From Pseudomonas sp. St316 (GTDB lineage: Bacteria; Pseudomonadota; Gammaproteobacteria; Pseudomonadales; Pseudomonadaceae): a stretch of DNA of 64,000 nt. Positions 8,156 through 17,143 of this stretch are shown piece by piece; the stretch's first letter is position 1; the number at the start of each line of letters is the position of its first letter. Below the pieces are notes generated by a model. The model searched no databases. It saw only the letters and a list, made by a program, of their open reading frames with translations, and was not told where the DNA came from. Both the position numbers and the translations under genes were made by a program. Location: contig NZ_AP021901.1 in the NCBI RefSeq assembly GCF_018325905.1, positions 3,472,001 to 3,536,000 on the forward strand. Reading direction: 5' to 3'.

Positions 8156-9409
8156 ATGGAACATTCACTTTCAAAACTGCGTTTTCCCCTCGCGCTGCTG
8201 GCGGTGCTGGTGATGAGCGCCTGCGGCAAGACGCCCGATACGGCAGCGTCCATGCCGCCGGCCAAAGTCAGTGTGGCCAAGGTATTGGAGCAGCCTGTCA
8301 ACGAATGGGATGAGTTCACCGGGCGCCTTGAGGCGCCGGAAACCGTCGAGATCCGCCCACGGGTTTCCGGGCAGATCGACGAAGTGGCCTTCACCGAAGG
8401 TGCGCTGGTCAAGAAAGGCGACCTGCTGTTCCAGATCGACCCACGCCCGTTCCAGGCTGAAGTCCGTCGTCTCGAAGCCCAACTGGCCCAAGCCCGCGCC
8501 ACCGCCACCCGCAGCGAAAACGAAGCCCAGCGTGGCGAACGCCTGCGCCTGAGCAATGCCATTTCCGCCGAACTGGCCGACTCGCGCACCAGCGCCGCCC
8601 AGGAAGCCCGCGCCGCCGCTGCGGCCATCCAGGCACAATTGGACCTGGCCAAGCTGAACCTGAGCTTCACCCGGGTGACCTCGCCTATCAGCGGTCGCGT
8701 CAGCCGGGCGGCCATCACCGCTGGCAACCTGGTGACCGCTGACGTCACGCCGCTCACCAGCGTGGTCTCCACGGATAAGGTCTACGCCTACTTCGATGCC
8801 GACGAACGCGTCTTCCTCAAGTACACCCAACTTGCCCGCCAAGGCCAGCGCGGCCAGGCCACACCGGTCTACATGGGCCTGTCCAACGAAGACGGCAATC
8901 CGCACCAGGGCCAGATGAACTTCGTCGACAACCAGGTCAACCCGCAGACGGGCACCATCCGCGGCCGCGCCGTGTTCGACAACAAGGACGGCACCTACAC
9001 CCCAGGCCTGTATGCCCGCCTGAAGCTGGTGGGCAGCGGTACTTATGCCGCCGTGCTGATCAACGACGAAGCCGTGGGCACCGACCTGGGCAAGAAATTC
9101 GTGCTGGTGATGGACGCCGAAAACAAGCCGGCCTACCGCGCCGTCGAGCTGGGGCCGAAGATCGAAGGCTTGCGCATCGTGCGTAGCGGCCTGAGCAAGG
9201 ACGACACCATCATCGTCAAGGGCCTGCAGCGGGCTCGTCCAGGTTCGCCAGTCACGCCTGAAACCGTGCCGATGGCCAGCGACGAAACCATTGCCGCCCT
9301 GGCACAACAACGTAAAGCGCTCGAAGCCAGCAACCTGCCCCAAGTCGCGCCATCCAAGGACGCGTCAGGGACGGCAGGCAAACTGGCCGCTGCGACCCCA
9401 CGCGGTTAA
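8156..9409 (+). CDS. mexE: RND efflux periplasmic adaptor (MexE-like)
   Basis: Membrane-fusion protein of a tripartite RND pump, 417 aa. The start was set at ATG 8156 because it gives a lipoprotein signal (LRFPLALLAVLVMSAC, lipobox VMSAC) at once followed by the mature adaptor. Further on come the lipoyl half-motif RVSGQIDEVAF, a central coiled-coil hairpin (EVRRLEAQLAQARATATRSE) and the second lipoyl half SPISGRVSRAAITAGNLV. It is followed after 15 bp by the inner-membrane pump and then by the outer-membrane channel, so the three form one operon. The close match of the pump to MexF supports the mexE name. Confidence 0.9.
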   Translation: MEHSLSKLRFPLALLAVLVMSACGKTPDTAASMPPAKVSVAKVLEQPVNEWDEFTGRLEAPETVEIRPRVSGQIDEVAFTEGALVKKGDLLFQIDPRPFQAEVRRLEAQLAQARATATRSENEAQRGERLRLSNAISAELADSRTSAAQEARAAAAAIQAQLDLAKLNLSFTRVTSPISGRVSRAAITAGNLVTADVTPLTSVVSTDKVYAYFDADERVFLKYTQLARQGQRGQATPVYMGLSNEDGNPHQGQMNFVDNQVNPQTGTIRGRAVFDNKDGTYTPGLYARLKLVGSGTYAAVLINDEAVGTDLGKKFVLVMDAENKPAYRAVELGPKIEGLRIVRSGLSKDDTIIVKGLQRARPGSPVTPETVPMASDETIAALAQQRKALEASNLPQVAPSKDASGTAGKLAAATPRG

Positions 9410-9424
9410 GGGACTGAATCCAAG

Positions 9425-12400
9425 ATGAAATTTTCCCAGTTCTTCATTTCGCGGCCGATCTTCGCAGCAGTGCTTTCGCTGCTGATCCTGATCGCCGGCG
9501 CCATCTCGCTGTTCCAATTGCCGATCAGCGAATACCCGGAAGTCGTGCCGCCGACCGTGGTCGTGCGCGCCAACTTCCCGGGCGCCAACCCCAAGGTCAT
9601 CGGCGAGACCGTGGCCGCGCCCCTGGAACAAGCCATCACCGGCGTCGAGAACATGTTGTACATGTCCTCGCAGTCCACCGCTGACGGCAAGATCACCCTG
9701 ACCATCACCTTCGCCCTGGGCACCGACCTGGACAACGCCCAGGTGCAGGTGCAGAACCGCGTCACCCGGACCGAGCCCAAGCTGCCGGAAGAAGTGACCC
9801 GGATCGGCATCACGGTGGACAAGGCCTCGCCCGACTTGACGATGGTCGTGCACTTGACCTCGCCGGACAAACGCTACGACATGCTCTACCTGTCCAACTA
9901 CGCCCTGCTCAACATCAAGGATGAGCTGGCGCGCTTGGGTGGCGTGGGTGATGTGCAGCTGTTCGGCATGGGCGATTACTCCCTGCGGGTCTGGCTGGAC
10001 CCGAACAAGACCGCTTCGCGCAACCTGACCGCCACCGATGTGGTCACCGCAATCCGTGAACAGAACCGCCAGGTGGCTGCCGGTGCCCTGGGTGCGCCAC
10101 CGGCGCCAAATGCCCAGGCGTTCCAGCTGTCGATCAACACCCAGGGTCGCCTGGTGAACGAGGAGGAGTTCGAGAACATCATCATTCGTTCCGGCGCCAA
10201 CGGCGAGATCACTCGCCTGAAGGACATCGCCCGGATCGAACTGGGTTCCAGCCAATACGCCCTGCGCTCGCTGCTGGACAACCAGCCGGCGGTGGCGATC
10301 CCGATCTTCCAGCGCCCTGGCTCCAATGCGATCCAGATCTCCAACGACGTGCGCAGCAAGATGGAGGAACTGAAGAAAGGCTTCCCGGCCGGCATGGACT
10401 ACAGCATCGTCTATGACCCGACGATCTTCGTCCGCGGCTCCATCGAAGCGGTGGTGCACACCCTGTTCGAAGCACTGATCCTCGTAGTGCTGGTGGTGAT
10501 CCTGTTCCTGCAGACATGGCGCGCCTCGATCATTCCGCTGGTGGCTGTACCGGTATCGCTGATCGGTACGTTCGCCGTGATGCATCTGTTCGGCTTTTCG
10601 CTGAACGCCCTCTCACTGTTCGGCCTGGTACTGGCGATCGGTATCGTGGTGGACGACGCCATCGTGGTGGTGGAGAACGTCGAGCGAAACATCGAATTGG
10701 GGCTCACCCCGGTGGAGGCGACCAAGCGCGCCATGAGTGAAGTGACCGGCCCGATCATCGCCACCGCCCTGGTACTGTGCGCGGTGTTCATTCCGGCGGC
10801 GTTCATCAGCGGCTTGACCGGGCAGTTCTATAAACAGTTCGCCCTGACCATCGCCATCTCGACGGTAATCTCGGCAGTCAACTCCCTGACCCTGTCGCCA
10901 GCCCTGGCTGCGGTATTGCTCAAGGGCCATGACGCGCCCAAGGACCGTTTCTCCAAATTCCTCGACAAGCTCTTCGGTGGCTGGCTGTTCCGTCCGTTCA
11001 ACCGTTTCTTCGAGCGTGCCAGTCATGGTTACGTGGGCACCGTCGCCCGGGTAATTCGCAGCAGCGGCATCGCCCTGGTGCTCTATGCGGGCCTGATGGT
11101 GTTGACCTTCTTCGGTTTCTCCACCACCCCGACCGGTTTCGTGCCCGGCCAGGACAAGCAGTACCTGGTGGCCTTCGCCCAATTGCCGGACGCCGCGAGC
11201 CTGGACCGCACCGAAGACGTGATCAAGCGCATGTCGGACCTGGCCCTCAAGCAACCGGGCGTTGAAAGCGCCGTGGCCTTCCCGGGCCTGTCGATCAACG
11301 GTTTCACCAACAGCCCGAACGCCGGTATCGTGTTCGTGACCCTCAAGCCCTTCGACGAGCGCAAGGACCCGAGCATGTCGGCCGGCGCCATTGCCGGGGC
11401 CTTGAACGGCCAGTACGCCGGGATCCAGGAAGCCTACATGGCGATCTTCCCACCGCCGCCGGTACAGGGCCTGGGTACGATCGGTGGTTTCCGCCTGCAA
11501 ATCGAAGACCGGGGCAACCTGGGCTACGACGAGCTGTACAAAGAAACCATGAACATCATCACCAAGAGCCGCAGCGTGCCGGAACTGGCCGGGTTGTTCA
11601 CCAGTTACACCGTGAACGTGCCCCAGGTCGACGCCGCTATCGACCGTGAAAAAGCCAAGACCCACGGCGTCGCCGTCAGCGACATCTTCGACACCCTGCA
11701 GATCTACCTGGGTTCGCTGTATGCCAACGACTTCAACCGCTTCGGTCGTACCTACCAGGTCAACGTCCAGGCAGAGCAACAGTTCCGTCTCGAGTCGGAC
11801 CAGATCGGCCAGCTCAAGGTGCGCAACAACCGTGGCGAGATGATCCCGCTGGCGACCTTCATCAAGGTCAGCGATACCTCGGGGCCGGATCGCGTGATGC
11901 ACTACAACGGTTTCATCACCGCTGAAATCAACGGTGCCGCCGCCCCGGGCTACAGCTCCGGCCAGGCTGAGAAAGCCATCGAAAAACTGCTCAAGGACGA
12001 ATTGCCCAACGGCATGACGTACGAGTGGACCGACCTGACGTACCAGCAGATCCTCTCGGGCAACACCGCGCTGTTCGTGTTCCCGCTCTGCGTACTGCTG
12101 GCGTTCCTGGTGCTCGCGGCACAATACGAAAGCTGGAGCCTGCCATTGGCGGTGATCCTGATCGTACCGATGACCCTGCTGTCGGCGATTACCGGGGTGA
12201 TTCTCTCCGGTGGTGACAACAACATTTTTACCCAGATCGGCTTGATCGTATTGGTGGGACTTGCCTGTAAGAACGCGATCCTGATCGTCGAGTTCGCCAA
12301 GGATAAACAGCTCGAAGGCATGAACCCGCTGGCGGCGGTCCTCGAAGCGTGCCGCCTGCGTCTGCGGCCGATCCTGATGACCTCCTTCGCCTTCATCATG

Positions 12401-12604
12401 GGCGTGGTGCCCCTGGTGTTCTCCAGCGGCGCCGGTGCGGAAATGCGCCATGCCATGGGTGTGGCGGTGTTCTCCGGGATGCTCGGTGTGACCTTCTTCG
12501 GCCTGCTGCTCACCCCTGTGTTCTATGTACTGATCCGCAACTTCGTCGAGCGCAGCGAGGCCCGCAAGGCGGCCCGGGCTTTGAAACTGGAGGCGCAACA
12601 ATGA
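9425..12604 (+). CDS. mexF: RND multidrug efflux pump, inner membrane (MexF)
   Basis: Proton-driven HAE1-type exporter of 1059 aa, close in length and sequence to P. aeruginosa MexF. The N-terminus MKFSQFFISRPIFAAVLSLL and the stretch LPISEYPEVVPPTVVVRANF are nearly those of MexF. Transmembrane helix 4 carries the proton-relay pair GIVVDDAIVVVENVERN. Twelve membrane helices and two large periplasmic loops are arranged as expected. MexEF-OprN pumps export chloramphenicol, fluoroquinolones, trimethoprim and quinolone signal precursors in P. aeruginosa; substrates here are inferred only from the family. The stop overlaps the next start (ATGA). Confidence 0.95.
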   Translation: MKFSQFFISRPIFAAVLSLLILIAGAISLFQLPISEYPEVVPPTVVVRANFPGANPKVIGETVAAPLEQAITGVENMLYMSSQSTADGKITLTITFALGTDLDNAQVQVQNRVTRTEPKLPEEVTRIGITVDKASPDLTMVVHLTSPDKRYDMLYLSNYALLNIKDELARLGGVGDVQLFGMGDYSLRVWLDPNKTASRNLTATDVVTAIREQNRQVAAGALGAPPAPNAQAFQLSINTQGRLVNEEEFENIIIRSGANGEITRLKDIARIELGSSQYALRSLLDNQPAVAIPIFQRPGSNAIQISNDVRSKMEELKKGFPAGMDYSIVYDPTIFVRGSIEAVVHTLFEALILVVLVVILFLQTWRASIIPLVAVPVSLIGTFAVMHLFGFSLNALSLFGLVLAIGIVVDDAIVVVENVERNIELGLTPVEATKRAMSEVTGPIIATALVLCAVFIPAAFISGLTGQFYKQFALTIAISTVISAVNSLTLSPALAAVLLKGHDAPKDRFSKFLDKLFGGWLFRPFNRFFERASHGYVGTVARVIRSSGIALVLYAGLMVLTFFGFSTTPTGFVPGQDKQYLVAFAQLPDAASLDRTEDVIKRMSDLALKQPGVESAVAFPGLSINGFTNSPNAGIVFVTLKPFDERKDPSMSAGAIAGALNGQYAGIQEAYMAIFPPPPVQGLGTIGGFRLQIEDRGNLGYDELYKETMNIITKSRSVPELAGLFTSYTVNVPQVDAAIDREKAKTHGVAVSDIFDTLQIYLGSLYANDFNRFGRTYQVNVQAEQQFRLESDQIGQLKVRNNRGEMIPLATFIKVSDTSGPDRVMHYNGFITAEINGAAAPGYSSGQAEKAIEKLLKDELPNGMTYEWTDLTYQQILSGNTALFVFPLCVLLAFLVLAAQYESWSLPLAVILIVPMTLLSAITGVILSGGDNNIFTQIGLIVLVGLACKNAILIVEFAKDKQLEGMNPLAAVLEACRLRLRPILMTSFAFIMGVVPLVFSSGAGAEMRHAMGVAVFSGMLGVTFFGLLLTPVFYVLIRNFVERSEARKAARALKLEAQQ

Positions 12605-14022
12605 GTTTGAAAGTGTTCGTGCCGAGCTTGCTGGTATTGGCCTTGAGTGCCTGTGCCGTAGGCCCGGACTACAAGGCTCCGCAAACGGAGGCGGCGAATA
12701 TCAGCACCGCCACCGACGGCGCCGCCGGCCAGAAGAATTTCGACCGGGCTCGTTTTGAAGGCATCTGGTGGCAGCAGTTCGACGACCCGACCCTTAACGC
12801 GTTGGTGACCCGATCCCTGGAAGGCAACCGCGAGTTGCGCGTGGCCTTCGCCCGCCTGCGGGCCGCCCGGGCGATTCGCGATGACGCCAGCAATGACGCC
12901 ATGCCGACCATCACCAGCCGTGCCAGCAGCAACCTGGGCAAAGGCCAGATCCCGGGGCAGACCACCGACCGGGTCAACACCGAGCGTTACGACCTGGGCC
13001 TGGACATGGCCTGGGAGCTGGACTTGTTCGGACGCATCCAGCGCAACCTGGAGGCCACCGACGCCGATCAGCAGGCCGCCGAAGCCGATCTTTATCAGTT
13101 GCAGGTGACCATGATCGCCGAACTGGTGGACGCCTACGGTCAATTGCGCGGCGCGCAACTGCGGGAAAAGATCGCCCTGGCGAACCTGAAGAACCAGCAG
13201 GACTCGCGCAAGATTACCGAAAGCCTGCGTGATGCCGGCGTCGGCGATCAACTCGATGTGGTGCGGGCCGATGCCCGCCTGGCCTCGGTGGAAGCCAGCG
13301 TGCCGCAGTTGCAGGCCGAACAGGTGCGTCAGCGCAATCGCATCGCCACATTGCTGGGTGAGCGCCCGGACAAACTGAGCGTGGACCTGAGCCCGAAACA
13401 GTTACCCGCCATCGCCAAGGCCCTGCCCATCGGCGACCCAGGTGAATTGCTGCAACGGCGTCCGGACATTCTCAGTGCCGAACGCCAACTGGCCGCTGCC
13501 ACGGCGCGCATTGGCGTGGCCAAGGCCGATCTGTTCCCACGGGTCAGTCTGAGCGGTTTCCTGGGTTTCACGGCTGGACGCGGTTCGCAGATCGGCTCCT
13601 CGGCGGCCAACGCCTGGGCGCTGGGCCCGAGCATTACCTGGGCCGCTTTCGACCTGGGCAGCGTGCGGGCTCGCTTGCGCGGTGCCAGCGCCGAGGCGGA
13701 CGGTGCCCTGGCGACCTACGAACAGCAAGTGCTGCTGGCCCTGGAAGAATCGGAAAATGCCTTCAGCGACTACGGCAAGCGCCAGCAGCGGCTGATTTCG
13801 CTGATTCGTCAGAGTGAATCGAGCCGTGCCGCCGCCGACCTGGCCGAGATTCGCTACCGCGAAGGTACTGTGGACTTCCTCGTGCTGCTCGACGCCCAGC
13901 GCGAACGCCTGGCCGCCGAAGACACCCAGGCGCAGGCCGAAGTGGACCTGTACCGCGGCATCGTCGCGATCTACAAGGCACTGGGTGGCGGCTGGAAACC
14001 GGAGACCGTTGCCAGCAACTGA
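12601..14022 (+). CDS. oprN: Outer-membrane efflux channel lipoprotein (OprN-like)
   Basis: Outer-membrane factor of the same pump, 473 aa. The start overlaps the mexF stop by four bases, which indicates translational coupling. Lipoprotein signal with lipobox ALSAC, then VGPDYKAP, the family signature. Two TolC-like repeats follow, with RRPDILSAERQLAAATARIG in the second. A strong rho-independent terminator lies about 50 bp behind it, closing the operon. Confidence 0.92.
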   Translation: MSLKVFVPSLLVLALSACAVGPDYKAPQTEAANISTATDGAAGQKNFDRARFEGIWWQQFDDPTLNALVTRSLEGNRELRVAFARLRAARAIRDDASNDAMPTITSRASSNLGKGQIPGQTTDRVNTERYDLGLDMAWELDLFGRIQRNLEATDADQQAAEADLYQLQVTMIAELVDAYGQLRGAQLREKIALANLKNQQDSRKITESLRDAGVGDQLDVVRADARLASVEASVPQLQAEQVRQRNRIATLLGERPDKLSVDLSPKQLPAIAKALPIGDPGELLQRRPDILSAERQLAAATARIGVAKADLFPRVSLSGFLGFTAGRGSQIGSSAANAWALGPSITWAAFDLGSVRARLRGASAEADGALATYEQQVLLALEESENAFSDYGKRQQRLISLIRQSESSRAAADLAEIRYREGTVDFLVLLDAQRERLAAEDTQAQAEVDLYRGIVAIYKALGGGWKPETVASN

Positions 14023-14074
14023 CCCGCCTTGCTCAACCGAGCTCCTTTGGTTGGCCGCAACCAGCCAAATGTTT

Positions 14075-14108
14075 GCCCCGCGTTTCATTTGAACGCGGGG
14101 CTTTTTTT
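14075..14108 (+). terminator. Rho-independent terminator of mexEF-oprN
   Basis: Perfect stem GCCCCGCGTT-N7-AACGCGGGGC followed by seven T residues. It stands 53 bp after the oprN stop codon. Confidence 0.93.
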
Positions 14109-14134
14109 CGGCTGAAGCTTGCTGGGGGCGACAC

Positions 14135-14225
14135 TGTGGGAGCGAAGCTTGCTCGCGATAGCGGTGTGTCAGTTGCGTTGATGCAAAACGTGCCGCCCTC
14201 ATCGCGGGCACGCCTTGCTCCCACA
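14135..14225. repeat. REPIN (GTGGGAGCGAAGCTTGCTCGCGAT type)
   Basis: Two inverted REP arms (TGTGGGAGCGAAGCTTGCTC and GGGCACGCCTTGCTCCCACA) about 90 bp end to end, in the gap between the oprN terminator and the TPR gene. Confidence 0.85.
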
Positions 14226-14337
14226 TTGACTCGGGCAAGCTTACCCTGGGCGCATGAGATGCTTCACAAGGTTTGACTCAAGCCCCCACCTGACCGAAGC
14301 TTGCGGCATTTCACGCTTCTGGTAATGGATTCCCTGT

Positions 14338-15396
14338 ATGCCCTCGCCTCGCCGCCGCTATCTGCTCCTCAGCTTCTGTGTCCTGTTGGTGATGGGGCTT
14401 GTCGCGGTATGGCTGCGCAGCACCGCCCCGCAGATCCCTGAAGCGATCAAGCGTGGCTACAGTGAAGCCTTGGGTAGCGCCCGCAACGGGCAGCCAGGGG
14501 CGGCGCGGGTGCTTTACCAGCAATTGGGGCGCCCGGACCTTTCACCCAAGCGCCGCGTGTGGCTGCACGCCGAACTGCCCAACTACCCCAGCCCCCAAGC
14601 CCTGAAGCTGGCGGACGCGGACCTGCACAACGAATCGCCGGACGTGCGTCGAGCCGCCATCGGCAGCATCGTCGGACTGGTGCCGACAGGCCAGCGCAGC
14701 CTGTTGCTCGGCCCGCTCCTGGATGATGATGACCAGAACGTCCGGTTCGCCGCCGTGAACGCGTTGCTGGGTTTGTCGCCGGACGACCTCGGGTTGTATT
14801 TCGGCGCGATGCAGTTAGCCATCGACACCTGGGAACAGGTGCTCGAGGACGGTCCTAAAACCGCCGAGACCCACTACCAGCTCGCCCGACTGCACCTGCA
14901 CAACGCCGAACTGAAGAAAGCCCAACTGGCCCTTGAACAGACCTTGCGCCTGCAACCGGACAACCTGCCAGCGCTGGTCATGCAGATCGAGGTGCTGGAC
15001 AAACAGGGCCAAAGCGAAGCCGCACGATTATTGCTCGCAAGGCAATTGCAAACCCAGCCAACGTCGGCCTATCTGCAACATGCGCTGGGCATGTGGTTGC
15101 TGCAACACGGCCAGAACGAATATGCCGTGCTTGGCTTGGCAAAAGCGGTGGAACTTGAGCCCGAGAACCGCCATTACCGCTATGACCTGGCGACCACCCT
15201 GCATGCCGAGCAGGAAGTGGAAGCGGCGCAGAAACAGCTCCAGGAAATCGTCCAGCGCTACCCCGCCGACCGCAAGGCACGGGTGCTGCTGATCAACTAT
15301 TGGAAGGAGACCGGCCAGTTGCAGAATGTTCAAATCCTGCTGGCGCAACTTGAACAGTTGAACCCGGACGACCCGGCGCTGCAACAGGGTCTGTAG
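14338..15396 (+). CDS. Membrane-anchored HEAT/TPR repeat protein
   Basis: Protein of 352 aa with one N-terminal membrane helix (RRYLLLSFCVLLVMGLVAVW), so most of it is probably periplasmic. Residues about 85-160 look like HEAT repeats (SPDVRRAAIGSIVGLV, DDQNVRFAAVNALLGLS). Residues about 175-350 are tetratricopeptide repeats (ETHYQLARLHLHNAELKKAQ, LEQTLRLQPDNLPALV, LAKAVELEPENRHYRYDLAT). Such repeats mediate protein-protein contacts. No catalytic domain is visible and no specific function can be assigned. It stands alone between two repeat-bearing gaps. Confidence 0.8.
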   Translation: MPSPRRRYLLLSFCVLLVMGLVAVWLRSTAPQIPEAIKRGYSEALGSARNGQPGAARVLYQQLGRPDLSPKRRVWLHAELPNYPSPQALKLADADLHNESPDVRRAAIGSIVGLVPTGQRSLLLGPLLDDDDQNVRFAAVNALLGLSPDDLGLYFGAMQLAIDTWEQVLEDGPKTAETHYQLARLHLHNAELKKAQLALEQTLRLQPDNLPALVMQIEVLDKQGQSEAARLLLARQLQTQPTSAYLQHALGMWLLQHGQNEYAVLGLAKAVELEPENRHYRYDLATTLHAEQEVEAAQKQLQEIVQRYPADRKARVLLINYWKETGQLQNVQILLAQLEQLNPDDPALQQGL

Positions 15397-15625
15397 GCGC
15401 TGCCGAAGGCTCGGGCCGCGTTCGGACAATCTTCTAGTTGATTGTTCAACTGCGACTCAATTGCCTGGAGAAAAATCGCCGCCTCGCTTCGCTCGAAAGC
15501 GCCTGCAAAGTTGTGCAGTACACCGCGTTTTATCGATATAAGCGGAACCGCCATCTTCGCCAAAGGTCAAGTGTTCAGGCAGTTGAATTCAGGCGTTACC
15601 CCGCCGGCTGCCCACTTCCCTAGTC

Positions 15626-17143
15626 ATGAGAGGGCTATTTTTGTCTACATCTAACGAGTTGATCAGTGCAAAAGCCGCCACCGGCGTCGAAGGACTGGAC
15701 AATGTCCTTTCCGGTGGTTTGTCCCGCGGCCATGTGTTCCTGCTCGAGGGGGAACCGGGTACCGGTAAGACCACGGTCGCGCTGCATTTTCTGCTGGCCG
15801 GCGCCAAGGCCGGTGAGCGCTCGTTGTACATCACGCTGTCGGAAACCGAGCGTGAACTGCGCCAGGGCGCGACCTCCCATGGGTGGACCCTGGACGACAA
15901 CATTCATATCTTCGAGCTGACCCCGCCCGAAAGCCTGCTCAATGCCGAGCACCAGCAGAGCCTGCTGTATTCCTCGGACCTGGAGCTGGGCGAAGCGACC
16001 CGGCAGATTTTCGAAGTGGTCGAGCGGGTCAAACCGACACGGGTCGTGCTCGACAGCCTGTCGGAGATCCGCCTGCTGGCGCAAAGCTCTCTGCGCTATC
16101 GTCGCCAGATCCTGGCGATCAAACATTACTTCGTACGCTACGACGCCACGGTCCTGTTGCTCGACGACCTGACCGCCGAATCCCTGGACAAGACCGTGCA
16201 CAGCGTCGCCCACGGGGTGATTCGTCTGGAAGAACTGACCCCCAACTATGGTGCCGAGCGTCGGCGAGTCCGGGTGGTCAAGTATCGCGGGCAGAAATAC
16301 CGCGGCGGTTACCATGACTTCACCATCATGGGCGATGGCGTGCATGTCTTCCCCCGCCTGGTGGCTGCCGAACATCGCGGACAATACCTGCGCCAGCAAC
16401 TGTCCAGCGGCATCGGCGAAATGGATGCGCTGCTGGGCGGCGGTATCGAGACCGGTTCCAGCACCTTGATCCTCGGCCCGGCAGGGACCGGCAAGTCGCT
16501 GATCGCGATGATTTTTGCCGCAGCCGCCGTGCATCGCGGCGAGAAAGCGGCGCTGTTCATCTTCGATGAAGAACTGGGCTTGTTGTTCGAGCGCATGAAA
16601 AACATCGGCATCGATCTGCAAGCCCTGCAAGAGACCGGCAACCTGTTGGTCGAACAGGTGGACGCCGCCGAACTGTCCCCCGGCGAGTTCTCCCACCGCG
16701 TGCGCCGTTGCGTCGACGAGGGCGAGATCAAGACCGTGATCATCGACAGCATCAACGGCTATCAGGCGGCCATGCCGGAAGAGAACGCCCTGGTGCTGCA
16801 CATGCATGAGTTGTTGCTCTATCTCAACCGCAAGGGCGCGGCGACCTTCATGACCGTTGCACAGCACGGCCTGGTGGGCGACATGCAGGCGCCCGTGGAC
16901 ATCACTTACCTGGCCGACACGGTGATTCTGTTGCGCTACTTCGAAGCACTGGGCAAGGTTCGCCGGGCGATTTCCATCATCAAGAAACGCACCGGCAGCC
17001 ACGAGTCGACCATCCGCGAATACCGCATCAACGGCTCGGGCATGACCATTGGCGAACCGTTGGAGGCGTTCCAAGGCGTCTTGCGCGGGGTGCCCACCTA
17101 CATGGGCGAAAGCAACCCGCTGCTCAAGGATGAACGCCGGTGA
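15626..17143 (+). CDS. KaiC-like double RecA-type ATPase
   Basis: Cytoplasmic tandem ATPase of 505 aa related to the cyanobacterial clock protein KaiC. Domain 1 carries Walker A EPGTGKTT at about residues 43-50. Domain 2 carries GPAGTGKS at about 284-291, with IDSINGYQ as Walker B region. At the site matching KaiC Ser431-Thr432, before the conserved DTVILLRY, this protein has Thr427-Tyr428 (alignment by eye). In domain 1 the catalytic Glu pair of KaiC is reduced to SE in LSETERE. No kaiA or kaiB is present. The ATG at 15626 lacks a Shine-Dalgarno; TTG at 15641, preceded by GAGAGG, is a good alternative start. Its stop overlaps the next gene's GTG (GTGA), so it works with that kinase. Confidence 0.88.
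   Translation: MRGLFLSTSNELISAKAATGVEGLDNVLSGGLSRGHVFLLEGEPGTGKTTVALHFLLAGAKAGERSLYITLSETERELRQGATSHGWTLDDNIHIFELTPPESLLNAEHQQSLLYSSDLELGEATRQIFEVVERVKPTRVVLDSLSEIRLLAQSSLRYRRQILAIKHYFVRYDATVLLLDDLTAESLDKTVHSVAHGVIRLEELTPNYGAERRRVRVVKYRGQKYRGGYHDFTIMGDGVHVFPRLVAAEHRGQYLRQQLSSGIGEMDALLGGGIETGSSTLILGPAGTGKSLIAMIFAAAAVHRGEKAALFIFDEELGLLFERMKNIGIDLQALQETGNLLVEQVDAAELSPGEFSHRVRRCVDEGEIKTVIIDSINGYQAAMPEENALVLHMHELLLYLNRKGAATFMTVAQHGLVGDMQAPVDITYLADTVILLRYFEALGKVRRAISIIKKRTGSHESTIREYRINGSGMTIGEPLEAFQGVLRGVPTYMGESNPLLKDERR

Noticed and set aside
10613..12601. 662-codon open frame on the minus strand opposite mexF
   Set aside because: It is an antisense shadow of a high-GC gene: no domain, His/Gln/Arg-rich composition, no ribosome-binding site, while the plus-strand frame is a clear MexF.
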